Positions 5,463 to 11,756 of a stretch of 11,756 nucleotides of DNA are shown here, in pieces (the stretch's first letter is position 1; every line of letters begins with the position of its first letter). The stretch is from Treponema sp. UBA1798. Lineage in GTDB: Bacteria > Spirochaetota > Spirochaetia > Treponematales > Treponemataceae. Where the stretch lies: contig DCFS01000153.1 of assembly GCA_002319875.1 (NCBI GenBank), positions 1 to 11,756 of the forward strand. Reading direction: 5' to 3'. Position numbers and translations under genes: made by a program. The notes under the pieces were generated by a model. That model had not been told where the DNA came from. It did not search any database and saw only the letters and a list, made by a program, of their open reading frames with translations.

Positions 5463-8126
5463 ATGTCCTATCCTTTTGATACAATCGAACCTAAATGGCA
5501 GAAATACTGGGAAAAGAACAAAACTTTTAAGGCTGTGGAAGATCCGTCTGTTCCCAAAGATAAGCGCCGTTATATACTTGATATGTTCCCCTATCCCTCT
5601 GCAGCTGGCCTTCATGTCGGCCACCCCGAGGGTTACACTGCTACCGATATTTACTGCCGTTACCTCAGGATGAACGGTTATAACGTATTACATCCGATGG
5701 GATACGATGCGTTCGGCCTTCCCGCGGAAAATTATGCGATCAAAACAGGAACGCATCCGCGGGCCACGACAATGGCAAATATTGAACACTTTACCCGGCA
5801 GATTAAGTCCCTCGGCTTTTCCTACGACTGGGACCGTTGTGTAACGACATGTACTCCGGACTACTATAAGTGGACCCAATGGATATTCCTCCAGCTGTAT
5901 AAAAAAGGGCTGGCGTACGAAAGTAAAACTCCGATCAACTGGTGCCCGAGCTGTAAAACCGGACTCGCAAACGAAGAAGTGAAAGAAGGTAAATGTGAGC
6001 GCTGCGGTTCCATTGTAACGAGAAAAACAATCCGGCAATGGGTACTTAAAATTACTGCATACGCAGACCGGTTACTGCAGGATCTGGATACGCTCGACTG
6101 GCCGGAATCTGTTAAACTGATGCAGCGCAACTGGATCGGACGCAGTACCGGCGGAGAAGTACAATTCGCTGTAGCCGATGGAAACGGAAAAGCGACGGGT
6201 AAGAATCTCGTCGTATATACTACCCGTCCCGATACGTTGTTCGGTGCAACCTATATGGTAATTTCTCCCGAACATCCGATGGTCAGCGAACTCACCACTC
6301 CTGAACAGAAAAAAGATGTAACGGCATATGTTGATATGGCCGCAAAAAAAAGCGATCTGGAGCGGACCGATCTCGCAAAAGATAAAACAGGTATTTTTAC
6401 CGGAAGTTACGCGATAGATCCAGTCAACGGCCGGAAAATCCCGATCTGGATTTCCGATTACGTTCTGATTTCGTATGGAACCGGCGCGATTATGGCTGTC
6501 CCGGCACACGACGAACGGGACTGGGATTTTGCAAAGAAATTCAATCTGCCGATTATAAAAGTTGTTGCCTCTAAAAAGGAAGTTGCATCTCTTGCCGGCG
6601 GCAATGAAAAAAAAGGCTGTGAAATACTGCAAAAGGCAGCGAAAGATCCCGTCGCATATAAAAAGCTGGCAGAGTCACGTCCTGATGTCTTCGAGGCTGC
6701 AGATACATGCACACATGCAGACGGCTATTCTGTAAACAGTGAACAGTTCTGCGGTATGGATACCAGAACGGCTATTGAAACAATGATAGAATGGCTGGAA
6801 TCAAAAAAAATCGGAAAAAAAGCAGTAAATTATAAACTCCGCGACTGGATATTCAGCCGTCAGCGTTACTGGGGCGAACCGATTCCTCTGGTGCACTGCC
6901 CGAAGTGCGGTACAGTACCGCTTGATGAAAAAGATCTTCCCCTTGAGCTGCCTGATGTCAAAACATATCAGCCGACGGGCACCGGTGAAAGTCCTCTGTC
7001 AGGAATAGACAGCTGGGTAAACTGCAGCTGCCCGAAATGCGGCGGGGAAGCAAAGCGGGAAACAAACACCATGCCGCAGTGGGCCGGTTCCTGCTGGTAT
7101 TATCTGAGATATCTTGATCCTGAAAACAAAAAATGCTTCGCGGCCCCTGAAAAAATCAAATACTGGATGCCGGTTGATCTGTATGTCGGGGGTGCGGAAC
7201 ATGCGGTTTTGCATCTGTTGTATGCACGTTTCTGGCATAAAGTATTATATGACCTCGGTGTCGTAAATACGATCGAACCTTTTCAGCGCCTTGTAAACCA
7301 GGGAATGATCACTTCATTTGCCTATCAGCGCTCAAACAAGACACTGGTACCGGTGGACCAGGTTGAAGAAATAAGCCCCGGAATATTTGAAGAAAAAGGA
7401 TCTCATGAAAAACTTGAACAGGTAACGGCAAAAATGTCGAAGTCCCTCAAAAATGTTGTTAATCCTGACGACATGATAAAACAGTATGGTTCTGACAGTG
7501 TACGTATATACGAAATGTTTATGGGACCGCTTACTATGTCAAAACCATGGAATACACAGGGACTTATCGGAATCAGCCGTTTCCTGGATAAGGTATGGGC
7601 TGTCGGAGAAAAACCCCTGATCGAAATGGATATCAGGGGAAAAATAGAAGACAAAAATCTCGCTGCATTCCGGAAACTTTATGCACAGACAGTAAAAAAA
7701 ATAACGGATGATACGGCAAATTTGAACTTCAACACAGCCATCAGCCAGATGATGATTTTCATAAACGAGGCCCAGAAAACAGATAAAATACCGAAAGAAA
7801 TGTGGGAAGGGTTTGTAAAAATGATTGCCTGTTATGCTCCACACCTTGGTGAAGAACTATGGCAGAGGCTCGGGCATAATAAAACCGTAACATATGAATT
7901 ATGGCCGGAATTCAGTGAAGACTTCTGCAAATCAGATACTAAAACCATTGTTGTTATGATTAACGGAAAGCTGCGTGATAAATTTGATGCTGTTGCAGGA
8001 ACGTCCGATGAGGAACTTCAGACAGCGGCTTTTGCTACTGAAGGGGCAAAAAAATTTATGGATGGAAAGCAGATACTGAAAACTGTCGTTGTACCCGATA
8101 AACTGGTGAATATCGTCGTAAAATAA
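5463..8126 (+). CDS. leuS: Leucyl-tRNA synthetase
   Basis: This class I synthetase attaches leucine to tRNA-Leu in the cytoplasm. It has 887 residues against 860 in E. coli and appears complete. The ATP-binding HIGH motif is HVGH (51-54) and the second signature is KMSKS (657-661). A first zinc ribbon has all four cysteines (C161-x2-C164, C178-x2-C181). A second is formed by C479-x2-C482 and C523-x2-C526, in a place where E. coli LeuRS has no such cysteines. The CP1 editing domain keeps the threonine-rich TTRPDT (253-258) and HDERD with D350, so proofreading should be intact. After the editing site it has a Lys/Ala-rich insertion of roughly 35 residues compared with E. coli. The anticodon-binding domain and the C-terminal domain (ending VVPDKLVNIVVK) are present. 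The start is set by gaggt at 5451-5455. Confidence 0.98.
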   Translation: MSYPFDTIEPKWQKYWEKNKTFKAVEDPSVPKDKRRYILDMFPYPSAAGLHVGHPEGYTATDIYCRYLRMNGYNVLHPMGYDAFGLPAENYAIKTGTHPRATTMANIEHFTRQIKSLGFSYDWDRCVTTCTPDYYKWTQWIFLQLYKKGLAYESKTPINWCPSCKTGLANEEVKEGKCERCGSIVTRKTIRQWVLKITAYADRLLQDLDTLDWPESVKLMQRNWIGRSTGGEVQFAVADGNGKATGKNLVVYTTRPDTLFGATYMVISPEHPMVSELTTPEQKKDVTAYVDMAAKKSDLERTDLAKDKTGIFTGSYAIDPVNGRKIPIWISDYVLISYGTGAIMAVPAHDERDWDFAKKFNLPIIKVVASKKEVASLAGGNEKKGCEILQKAAKDPVAYKKLAESRPDVFEAADTCTHADGYSVNSEQFCGMDTRTAIETMIEWLESKKIGKKAVNYKLRDWIFSRQRYWGEPIPLVHCPKCGTVPLDEKDLPLELPDVKTYQPTGTGESPLSGIDSWVNCSCPKCGGEAKRETNTMPQWAGSCWYYLRYLDPENKKCFAAPEKIKYWMPVDLYVGGAEHAVLHLLYARFWHKVLYDLGVVNTIEPFQRLVNQGMITSFAYQRSNKTLVPVDQVEEISPGIFEEKGSHEKLEQVTAKMSKSLKNVVNPDDMIKQYGSDSVRIYEMFMGPLTMSKPWNTQGLIGISRFLDKVWAVGEKPLIEMDIRGKIEDKNLAAFRKLYAQTVKKITDDTANLNFNTAISQMMIFINEAQKTDKIPKEMWEGFVKMIACYAPHLGEELWQRLGHNKTVTYELWPEFSEDFCKSDTKTIVVMINGKLRDKFDAVAGTSDEELQTAAFATEGAKKFMDGKQILKTVVVPDKLVNIVVK

Positions 8127-8131
8127 CAACT

Positions 8132-8156
8132 CCCTCCGCACGAATAAAACGGAAGG
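8132..8156. terminator. Weak bidirectional hairpin between convergent leuS and lipoprotein genes
   Basis: ccctccg (8132-8138) and cggaagg (8150-8156) can form a 6-bp stem with one bulge. Moderately T-rich sequence follows on both strands (tctgtattatttta on plus, gagttgttatttt on minus). It lies in the 36-base gap between the two stop codons, where both transcripts need to end. The stem is imperfect and the T-runs are broken. Confidence 0.3.
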
Positions 8157-8162
8157 TCTGTA

Positions 8163-9059
8163 TTATTTTATTGATTCAGCAAAAACATCACATTCTTTTG
8201 CCGGGTCCTCCTGATTAACAGCTCTATAAATTGCCGCAGCATAATGTGCTTGTGCCACGGCTTTTTTTTTGTCATCCGCAGTTGCAGGTTCCCTTACCAA
8301 TATCCGCGCAGCAGCCAGATAATCAGAAGCGATTGCAGCAGTATTTTCTGCATTACGGTCATATACCAGTGCCTGTTCGATTGCATCAAAAGCCAGCCGC
8401 TTGTTTCCTCCAAGCGAACGGACACTGGCAGCAGCATACCAGTCGTGCCCTATTTCCTGCAGATACCGGTTTTTTGTGTGCAGTTCCGCAGCTTTAAGAT
8501 AAATGCGGTCAGCCTCGTCATATTTCTTTTTCAATGCCAGAGCATCTCCAAGTGTATGATATAAAAATCCCTGGTAAAATGGTTCTTTTTCTACTGCCCG
8601 CTCATTCTTCAGCAGCAGAGAAACAGCTTTATCTGCCTGATCTGTACAGCAGACAAGTATATGGGCCTCATAGATATCACAGACAGCACCGAAAATCTCT
8701 TTTCCGGAAGAACGTTCCGCCTCTGAACGGGCCTGTTTGAGAAACTGTAAAGCAGATTCTTCTCCGGCTTTCCCGTTCACTGTCGTCTGCCAGGCGATCC
8801 GGGAAAGAAAAATTTTCACGAGCAGATCAGGATTATCAATAGAAAGGGCTAATGTACCGGCATCCGTCAAATGCCTGTCTGCATTTACAAAATCACCGCA
8901 GGCAAGTGCCCTTGTCCCGTCTTTAAGCTGAACGGAAGCAAGATCGTATTTTTCCGTAATAATCATGGGTCTTTCCGGTGCGGAAGAACAGGAAATAAAT
9001 ATAACCGCAAAAATTACAAGGATCAAAAAAACGACGCTCTTTTTTATTCTGCATAACAT
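8163..9059 (-). CDS. TPR-like lipoprotein at the end of the MCE transport operon
   Basis: This 298-residue protein has a lipoprotein signal: MLCRIKK, a hydrophobic stretch, then FISC with Cys24 as the lipidation site (a relaxed, spirochaete-style lipobox). The mature part is almost entirely alpha-helical with tandem helix pairs. The clearest TPR-like unit is about residues 165-193 (YHTLGDALALKKKYDEADRIY and on); helical repeats of similar length lie on both sides. It should be a periplasmic, membrane-anchored protein-interaction scaffold. It is the last gene after the permease, ATPase and MCE genes, 58 bases past the MCE stop, with AGGAG eight bases before its ATG. By position it could be the outer-membrane or periplasmic partner of the transporter, as PqiC-type lipoproteins are in other MCE systems, but it does not look like PqiC. 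That role is inference. Confidence 0.87.
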   Translation of the reverse strand: MLCRIKKSVVFLILVIFAVIFISCSSAPERPMIITEKYDLASVQLKDGTRALACGDFVNADRHLTDAGTLALSIDNPDLLVKIFLSRIAWQTTVNGKAGEESALQFLKQARSEAERSSGKEIFGAVCDIYEAHILVCCTDQADKAVSLLLKNERAVEKEPFYQGFLYHTLGDALALKKKYDEADRIYLKAAELHTKNRYLQEIGHDWYAAASVRSLGGNKRLAFDAIEQALVYDRNAENTAAIASDYLAAARILVREPATADDKKKAVAQAHYAAAIYRAVNQEDPAKECDVFAESIK

Positions 9060-9117
9060 AAACAGACTCCTGTCCGCCGGATATACTGATTAATGCCCAT
9101 GGCATAATCTTTTATTC

Positions 9118-10059
9118 CTAAAATTCATTATTCCGCAGATGGGGAGACGACGCATCCGTGCGGGACCTGTCGGGAACACCTTTTTTTATCAGCGGATTAT
9201 TTTTTAATCCTTCCATAACATCCTGAATATCGAGTAACAGTGATGTTACCTCTGAAAGTATGGAATTCAGCTGTGGAGTAGCATCTGTAATCATATAATT
9301 CGCATTTGAAGACACCTGATCAAGATTTCCGCTCAAGGTTTCTATATCGGAAAGTATTTTATTGATCTTCACATACAGTTCCTGTTTATCTTTTGCTCCC
9401 AGCAGGGTCGGTATCAAACCCTCCGGATCAGAAATATTGGCAGAGAGTATACGAAGATTGCCGGTGATGCTATCAAGATTTTGTACTGTCCGGGCGACAG
9501 GTGTTTCCGACTGACCGGTAAAGGCACCGTTTATTTCCCCGGTAAGCTGATTCAGGTTGGTAAGTAACAGCGTTATCTGCGAAACGATCTCGCTGATCGA
9601 ATCCTTCTGAGGCGTATATTCCGTCTGGTGATTTTTAATAAGATCCATCCCTTCAGGAGAGTCAATTCTCGGTATTCTGCTTTCTGCAGCGACCAGATCA
9701 GGCCCCTTTCCCGGATGAAAGACAAACTGAGTTCCCAGGCCGATAGGGCTGACAATAAGTTCTACCAGAGATCCTGTTTTTACATAGCTGCTATAATCTT
9801 CAAGAATATAAAAATCAGCTATGACCTTATCCCTGTCAAGTGAAATACGGTCAATTTTACCTATTGTAAAACCTTTATACTGGACAGGCATATTACGGGA
9901 AATATTTGAAGCGGTTAAAAATTCCGTCGTATAGTGATACTTTCTTACAAACCACTTCTGGTGTGATCCCAGAAAAAAAACCAGAAGTACAAGCCCTGCC
10001 ATCGCCATAATAGTAAAAATACCTACAATCTGTTCTGCACAGCGAATTCTGAATTTCAT
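9118..10059 (-). CDS. MlaD-like MCE-domain substrate-binding protein of a lipid ABC transporter
   Basis: This is a periplasmic MCE protein anchored by one N-terminal helix (about 10-31). The single MCE domain spans about 44-116, with the typical core PVQYKGFTIGKIDRISL (58-74) and SPIGLGTQFVFHPG (104-117). Beyond it lie nearly 200 residues. A proline-containing connector is followed by long amphipathic helices (about 153-180, 186-210 and 226-287), closing with NNPLIKKG (287-294), a segment seen near the end of many MCE proteins. At 313 residues it is much longer than E. coli MlaD (183) because of this helical C-terminal region. MCE subunits form hexameric rings, so the helices may build a barrel or tunnel. 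It overlaps the ATPase gene by four bases (ATGA) and has a strong GGAGG site. Confidence 0.92.
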   Translation of the reverse strand: MKFRIRCAEQIVGIFTIMAMAGLVLLVFFLGSHQKWFVRKYHYTTEFLTASNISRNMPVQYKGFTIGKIDRISLDRDKVIADFYILEDYSSYVKTGSLVELIVSPIGLGTQFVFHPGKGPDLVAAESRIPRIDSPEGMDLIKNHQTEYTPQKDSISEIVSQITLLLTNLNQLTGEINGAFTGQSETPVARTVQNLDSITGNLRILSANISDPEGLIPTLLGAKDKQELYVKINKILSDIETLSGNLDQVSSNANYMITDATPQLNSILSEVTSLLLDIQDVMEGLKNNPLIKKGVPDRSRTDASSPHLRNNEF

Positions 10060-10748
10060 GTATCCGCCTCCGACATACTTTTTGTTTTTGTTATTGTTCC
10101 ATTTTCTACAATATAAACAGTCCCACGAAAACGGGTAATAAACCCGTTTTCATGACTTACATACACAATCGTGTGTCCATCGCTGATAAACGTTTCAAGT
10201 ATCTGGCACATAGTTTCTCTGGATCTCCTGTCCAGTGATTCCGTACATTCATCAAGAAATAAAACATCAGGTTTACAGATCAGTGCCCGGGCAAACCCTA
10301 CCTGCTTTTGTTCACCCGTAGACAGATCTGCAGGCCGAAGTGTCAGCGGACGGGCATATCCGACAGAAGAACAGATATTCTGTATTTTTACCAGTCTGTC
10401 CCGCGCTTCCATCTCAGGATAATGAATCTGAAGCGGCAGTGAAAGATTCTGAAAAATATTCTGATTTGCCCACAAAGCAGCATCCTGAAACATAAAAGAG
10501 CAACTTTTTCTGTATGCGGCGTTCTCGGCACGAGTAAAAGCACCTATATTTTTTCCATTATAATAAACGGTACCTGTTGTCGGCTGAAGCAGGCCCGCAG
10601 TTAATTTAAGAAGCGTAGATTTTCCGCTGCCTGATTTTCCCAGAAAAGCAGTTATCGAACCACGCTCGACAGCAAGCGATACACCGGAAATTATCCTGAT
10701 ATTACAGGAGGCAAAACTGACATTTTCCAGCTGAAACAGAGCAGCCAC
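10056..10748 (-). CDS. MlaF-like ABC transporter ATP-binding protein
   Basis: This 230-residue cytoplasmic ATPase drives the MCE-type lipid transporter with the adjacent permease. It shows Walker A GKSGSGKST (37-45), the Q-loop Gln88 in FMFQDAALW, signature LSTGEQKQ (142-149), Walker B DVLFLDE (161-167) with catalytic Glu167, the D-loop SLD and the switch His199 (YVSHENG). The signature has Thr-Gly-Glu where LSGGQ is usual; the remaining catalytic residues are intact. The start is GTG, chosen because AGAGG (10754-10758) sits five bases before it and overlaps the stop of the permease gene, only eight bases away. The end overlaps the MCE gene by four bases. Tight packing indicates one operon. 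Confidence 0.94.
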   Translation of the reverse strand: MAALFQLENVSFASCNIRIISGVSLAVERGSITAFLGKSGSGKSTLLKLTAGLLQPTTGTVYYNGKNIGAFTRAENAAYRKSCSFMFQDAALWANQNIFQNLSLPLQIHYPEMEARDRLVKIQNICSSVGYARPLTLRPADLSTGEQKQVGFARALICKPDVLFLDECTESLDRRSRETMCQILETFISDGHTIVYVSHENGFITRFRGTVYIVENGTITKTKSMSEADT

Positions 10749-10756
10749 AGAAACCT

Positions 10757-11536
10757 CTAAAAAATATATGATAAAATGGTAATAAAAGCGTCCACCAGCA
10801 CAATATACAAAATTGATTTTCCGACAGCCTGTATTCCTGCGACGGGCACTTCAGTCGAAGCCCGCTCTACTGCAAAACCATAATAAGTAGATACCGTCGC
10901 TATGATCATACCGAAGAAAATACTTTTTACCAGAGATATCATAATCACATTTACCGTAAATTCTTCAAACAATCCTGAAAAATACTCTGAAAATGGAACA
11001 GGGTTTACAAACTGTATAACGACAGACGGTGCAAGAAGTCCGCAGAATGAAAAATACAGATTCAGGAAAAAAAGCGAAGCAGTAACACCTATAAAACGAG
11101 GAGAAGCAAGATGGTCAACGGGATCAACACCCACAGATATATAAGCTTCAATTTCATGAGAAGTAACCATACCGCCTATCTCTGTTGCAATAGCTGTTGC
11201 CGAACGGGCGGTAACAACGAAAGCAATAAGAATAGGACCGAGTTCACGGCTCATAACAATAACCAGCAGAGAATATATCAGAGAACTTTTCCCAAGTCCA
11301 AGCAGGAATGGATACCCTGTAAGAAAAATCGAAGAACCTAATACCACTGCAAGTATCGAAGTAATAGGTAAAGCTTCTATAAAAGTAAACAGTAACTGCA
11401 TGACAAGAATTTTACGTGCGGCCTTTCCTCTCGACGTAAAATTCACGGCGCTGCCTATCAGTTTTCCAAAATAACCGAGACCATACGGTATCGATTCCAT
11501 CTGTGTAATCACTGCCTGCCCAATTGCCGACACCAT
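10757..11536 (-). CDS. MlaE-like permease of an MCE lipid transport system
   Basis: This 259-residue inner-membrane permease belongs to the MlaE family. Family hallmarks are SRELGP (96-101), the ARSATAIATEIGGM segment (110-123), the nearby GVDPVDHLASPR (136-147) and the C-terminal TYYGF ... GIQAVGKSI region (217-242). An amphipathic N-terminal segment precedes about five membrane helices. The first-ATG start gives the usual MlaE N terminus (MVSAIGQAVITQMESIPYGL), although no good Shine-Dalgarno lies at normal distance; a later in-frame ATG at codon 13 is no better placed. It is the first gene of the operon. Proteobacterial Mla operons also carry MlaB and MlaC, which are absent here, as is any STAS-domain fusion, so the complex seems simpler. 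Confidence 0.94.
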   Translation of the reverse strand: MVSAIGQAVITQMESIPYGLGYFGKLIGSAVNFTSRGKAARKILVMQLLFTFIEALPITSILAVVLGSSIFLTGYPFLLGLGKSSLIYSLLVIVMSRELGPILIAFVVTARSATAIATEIGGMVTSHEIEAYISVGVDPVDHLASPRFIGVTASLFFLNLYFSFCGLLAPSVVIQFVNPVPFSEYFSGLFEEFTVNVIMISLVKSIFFGMIIATVSTYYGFAVERASTEVPVAGIQAVGKSILYIVLVDAFITILSYIF

Positions 11537-11594
11537 GATCTAGACTATATCACCATTAGTCCAATACGTCCATATTTACCATACCATACAGAGC

Positions 11595-11625
11595 CACTTT
11601 CAAAAACAACAGACTATTGAAAGTG
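11595..11625. repeat. 9-bp perfect inverted repeat between divergent genes; candidate operator
   Basis: cactttcaa (11595-11603) is the exact reverse complement of ttgaaagtg (11617-11625), with 13 bases between. It sits about 60 bases before the permease start and about 60 before the plus-strand gene at 11688. No T-run follows on either strand, so a terminator is unlikely. Each arm contains TTGAAA, a fair -35 in either direction, and TACAAT (11643-11648) is a possible plus-strand -10, though the 20-base spacing is too long for a confident promoter. Confidence 0.4.
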
Positions 11626-11687
11626 ACTTTAATAATTCCAGATACAATATATAGACGCAACAAGGTTAAAGGTCTATTATTCTTTTT

Positions 11688-11756
11688 ATGAACGAGTCTG
11701 AATTACAGGTCAAAAAACGTAGTAACCGCATACGCACAGCCGGCTTTATAGCGCTG
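11688..11756 (+). CDS. Start of an unidentified gene running out of the window
   Basis: An ATG at 11688 opens a frame that stays open to the window edge (23 codons). It begins MNESELQVKKRSNRIRTAG and runs into hydrophobic FIAL. A short polar, basic start followed by a hydrophobic stretch suggests a membrane helix beginning at about residue 19, as in sensor or chemotaxis-type membrane proteins, but too little is visible to name a family. The ribosome site is weak: AAAGG at 11668-11672 lies 15 bases away. An in-frame stop at 11667-11669 limits the start to this ATG or a non-standard codon. It diverges from the MCE operon. Confidence 0.45.
   Translation, partial: MNESELQVKKRSNRIRTAGFIAL

Noticed and set aside
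6072..6632. 186-codon minus-strand frame inside leuS.
   Set aside because: It is antisense to the LeuRS editing domain, has no ribosome site of note and no recognisable domain; it is a shadow of the coding frame.
9085..9117. Imperfect palindrome around atgcccatggcat between the MCE gene and the lipoprotein gene.
   Set aside because: The arms are short and interrupted, and no T-run follows; there is not enough to call an operator or terminator.

Overview
The window looks like chromosomal DNA from a diderm bacterium, most likely a spirochaete of the Treponema type. The grounds are a lipoprotein signal ending in a relaxed lipobox (FISC), a compact MCE/Mla-like lipid-transport operon lacking the proteobacterial MlaB/MlaC genes, and a LeuRS with two complete zinc ribbons. 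This placement is inference from gene style, not from a marker gene. I see no mobile element, CRISPR array, rRNA or tRNA. Most of the window is ordinary core-type DNA with an envelope theme.

Layout, left to right. (1) Bases 1-523, plus strand: the C-terminal end of a small membrane protein that may be of PQ-loop type, then a free-standing thioredoxin-like [2Fe-2S] ferredoxin, closed by a strong intrinsic terminator at 537-579. (2) Bases 652-1581, plus strand: an unrecognised exported protein with its own sigma70-like promoter, a Pro/Glu-rich linker and a C-terminal membrane anchor. (3) Bases 5021-1598, minus strand: opgG-opgH (mdoGH), the synthase pair for osmoregulated periplasmic glucans. 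The genes overlap by 8 bases, and a terminator-like hairpin lies inside the end of opgH. (4) Bases 5022-5462: a 441-base divergent intergenic region with the opgG promoter, a 10-bp inverted repeat touching its -35, a 12-bp palindrome, a near-consensus leuS promoter and a leader hairpin. (5) Bases 5463-8126, plus strand: complete leuS. (6) Bases 11536-8163, minus strand: a four-gene operon encoding an MlaE-like permease, an MlaF-like ATPase, a long MlaD-like MCE protein and a TPR-like lipoprotein. (7) Bases 11537-11756: a divergent region with a 9-bp inverted repeat, and the first 23 codons of another plus-strand gene.

Functionally, OpgH should polymerise glucose from UDP-glucose across the inner membrane and OpgG should process the chain in the periplasm. 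The MCE operon should move lipids between the membranes, with the lipoprotein a candidate for the otherwise missing outer-membrane or periplasmic partner. The two points most worth follow-up are that lipoprotein and the regulatory palindromes in the opgG-leuS gap.
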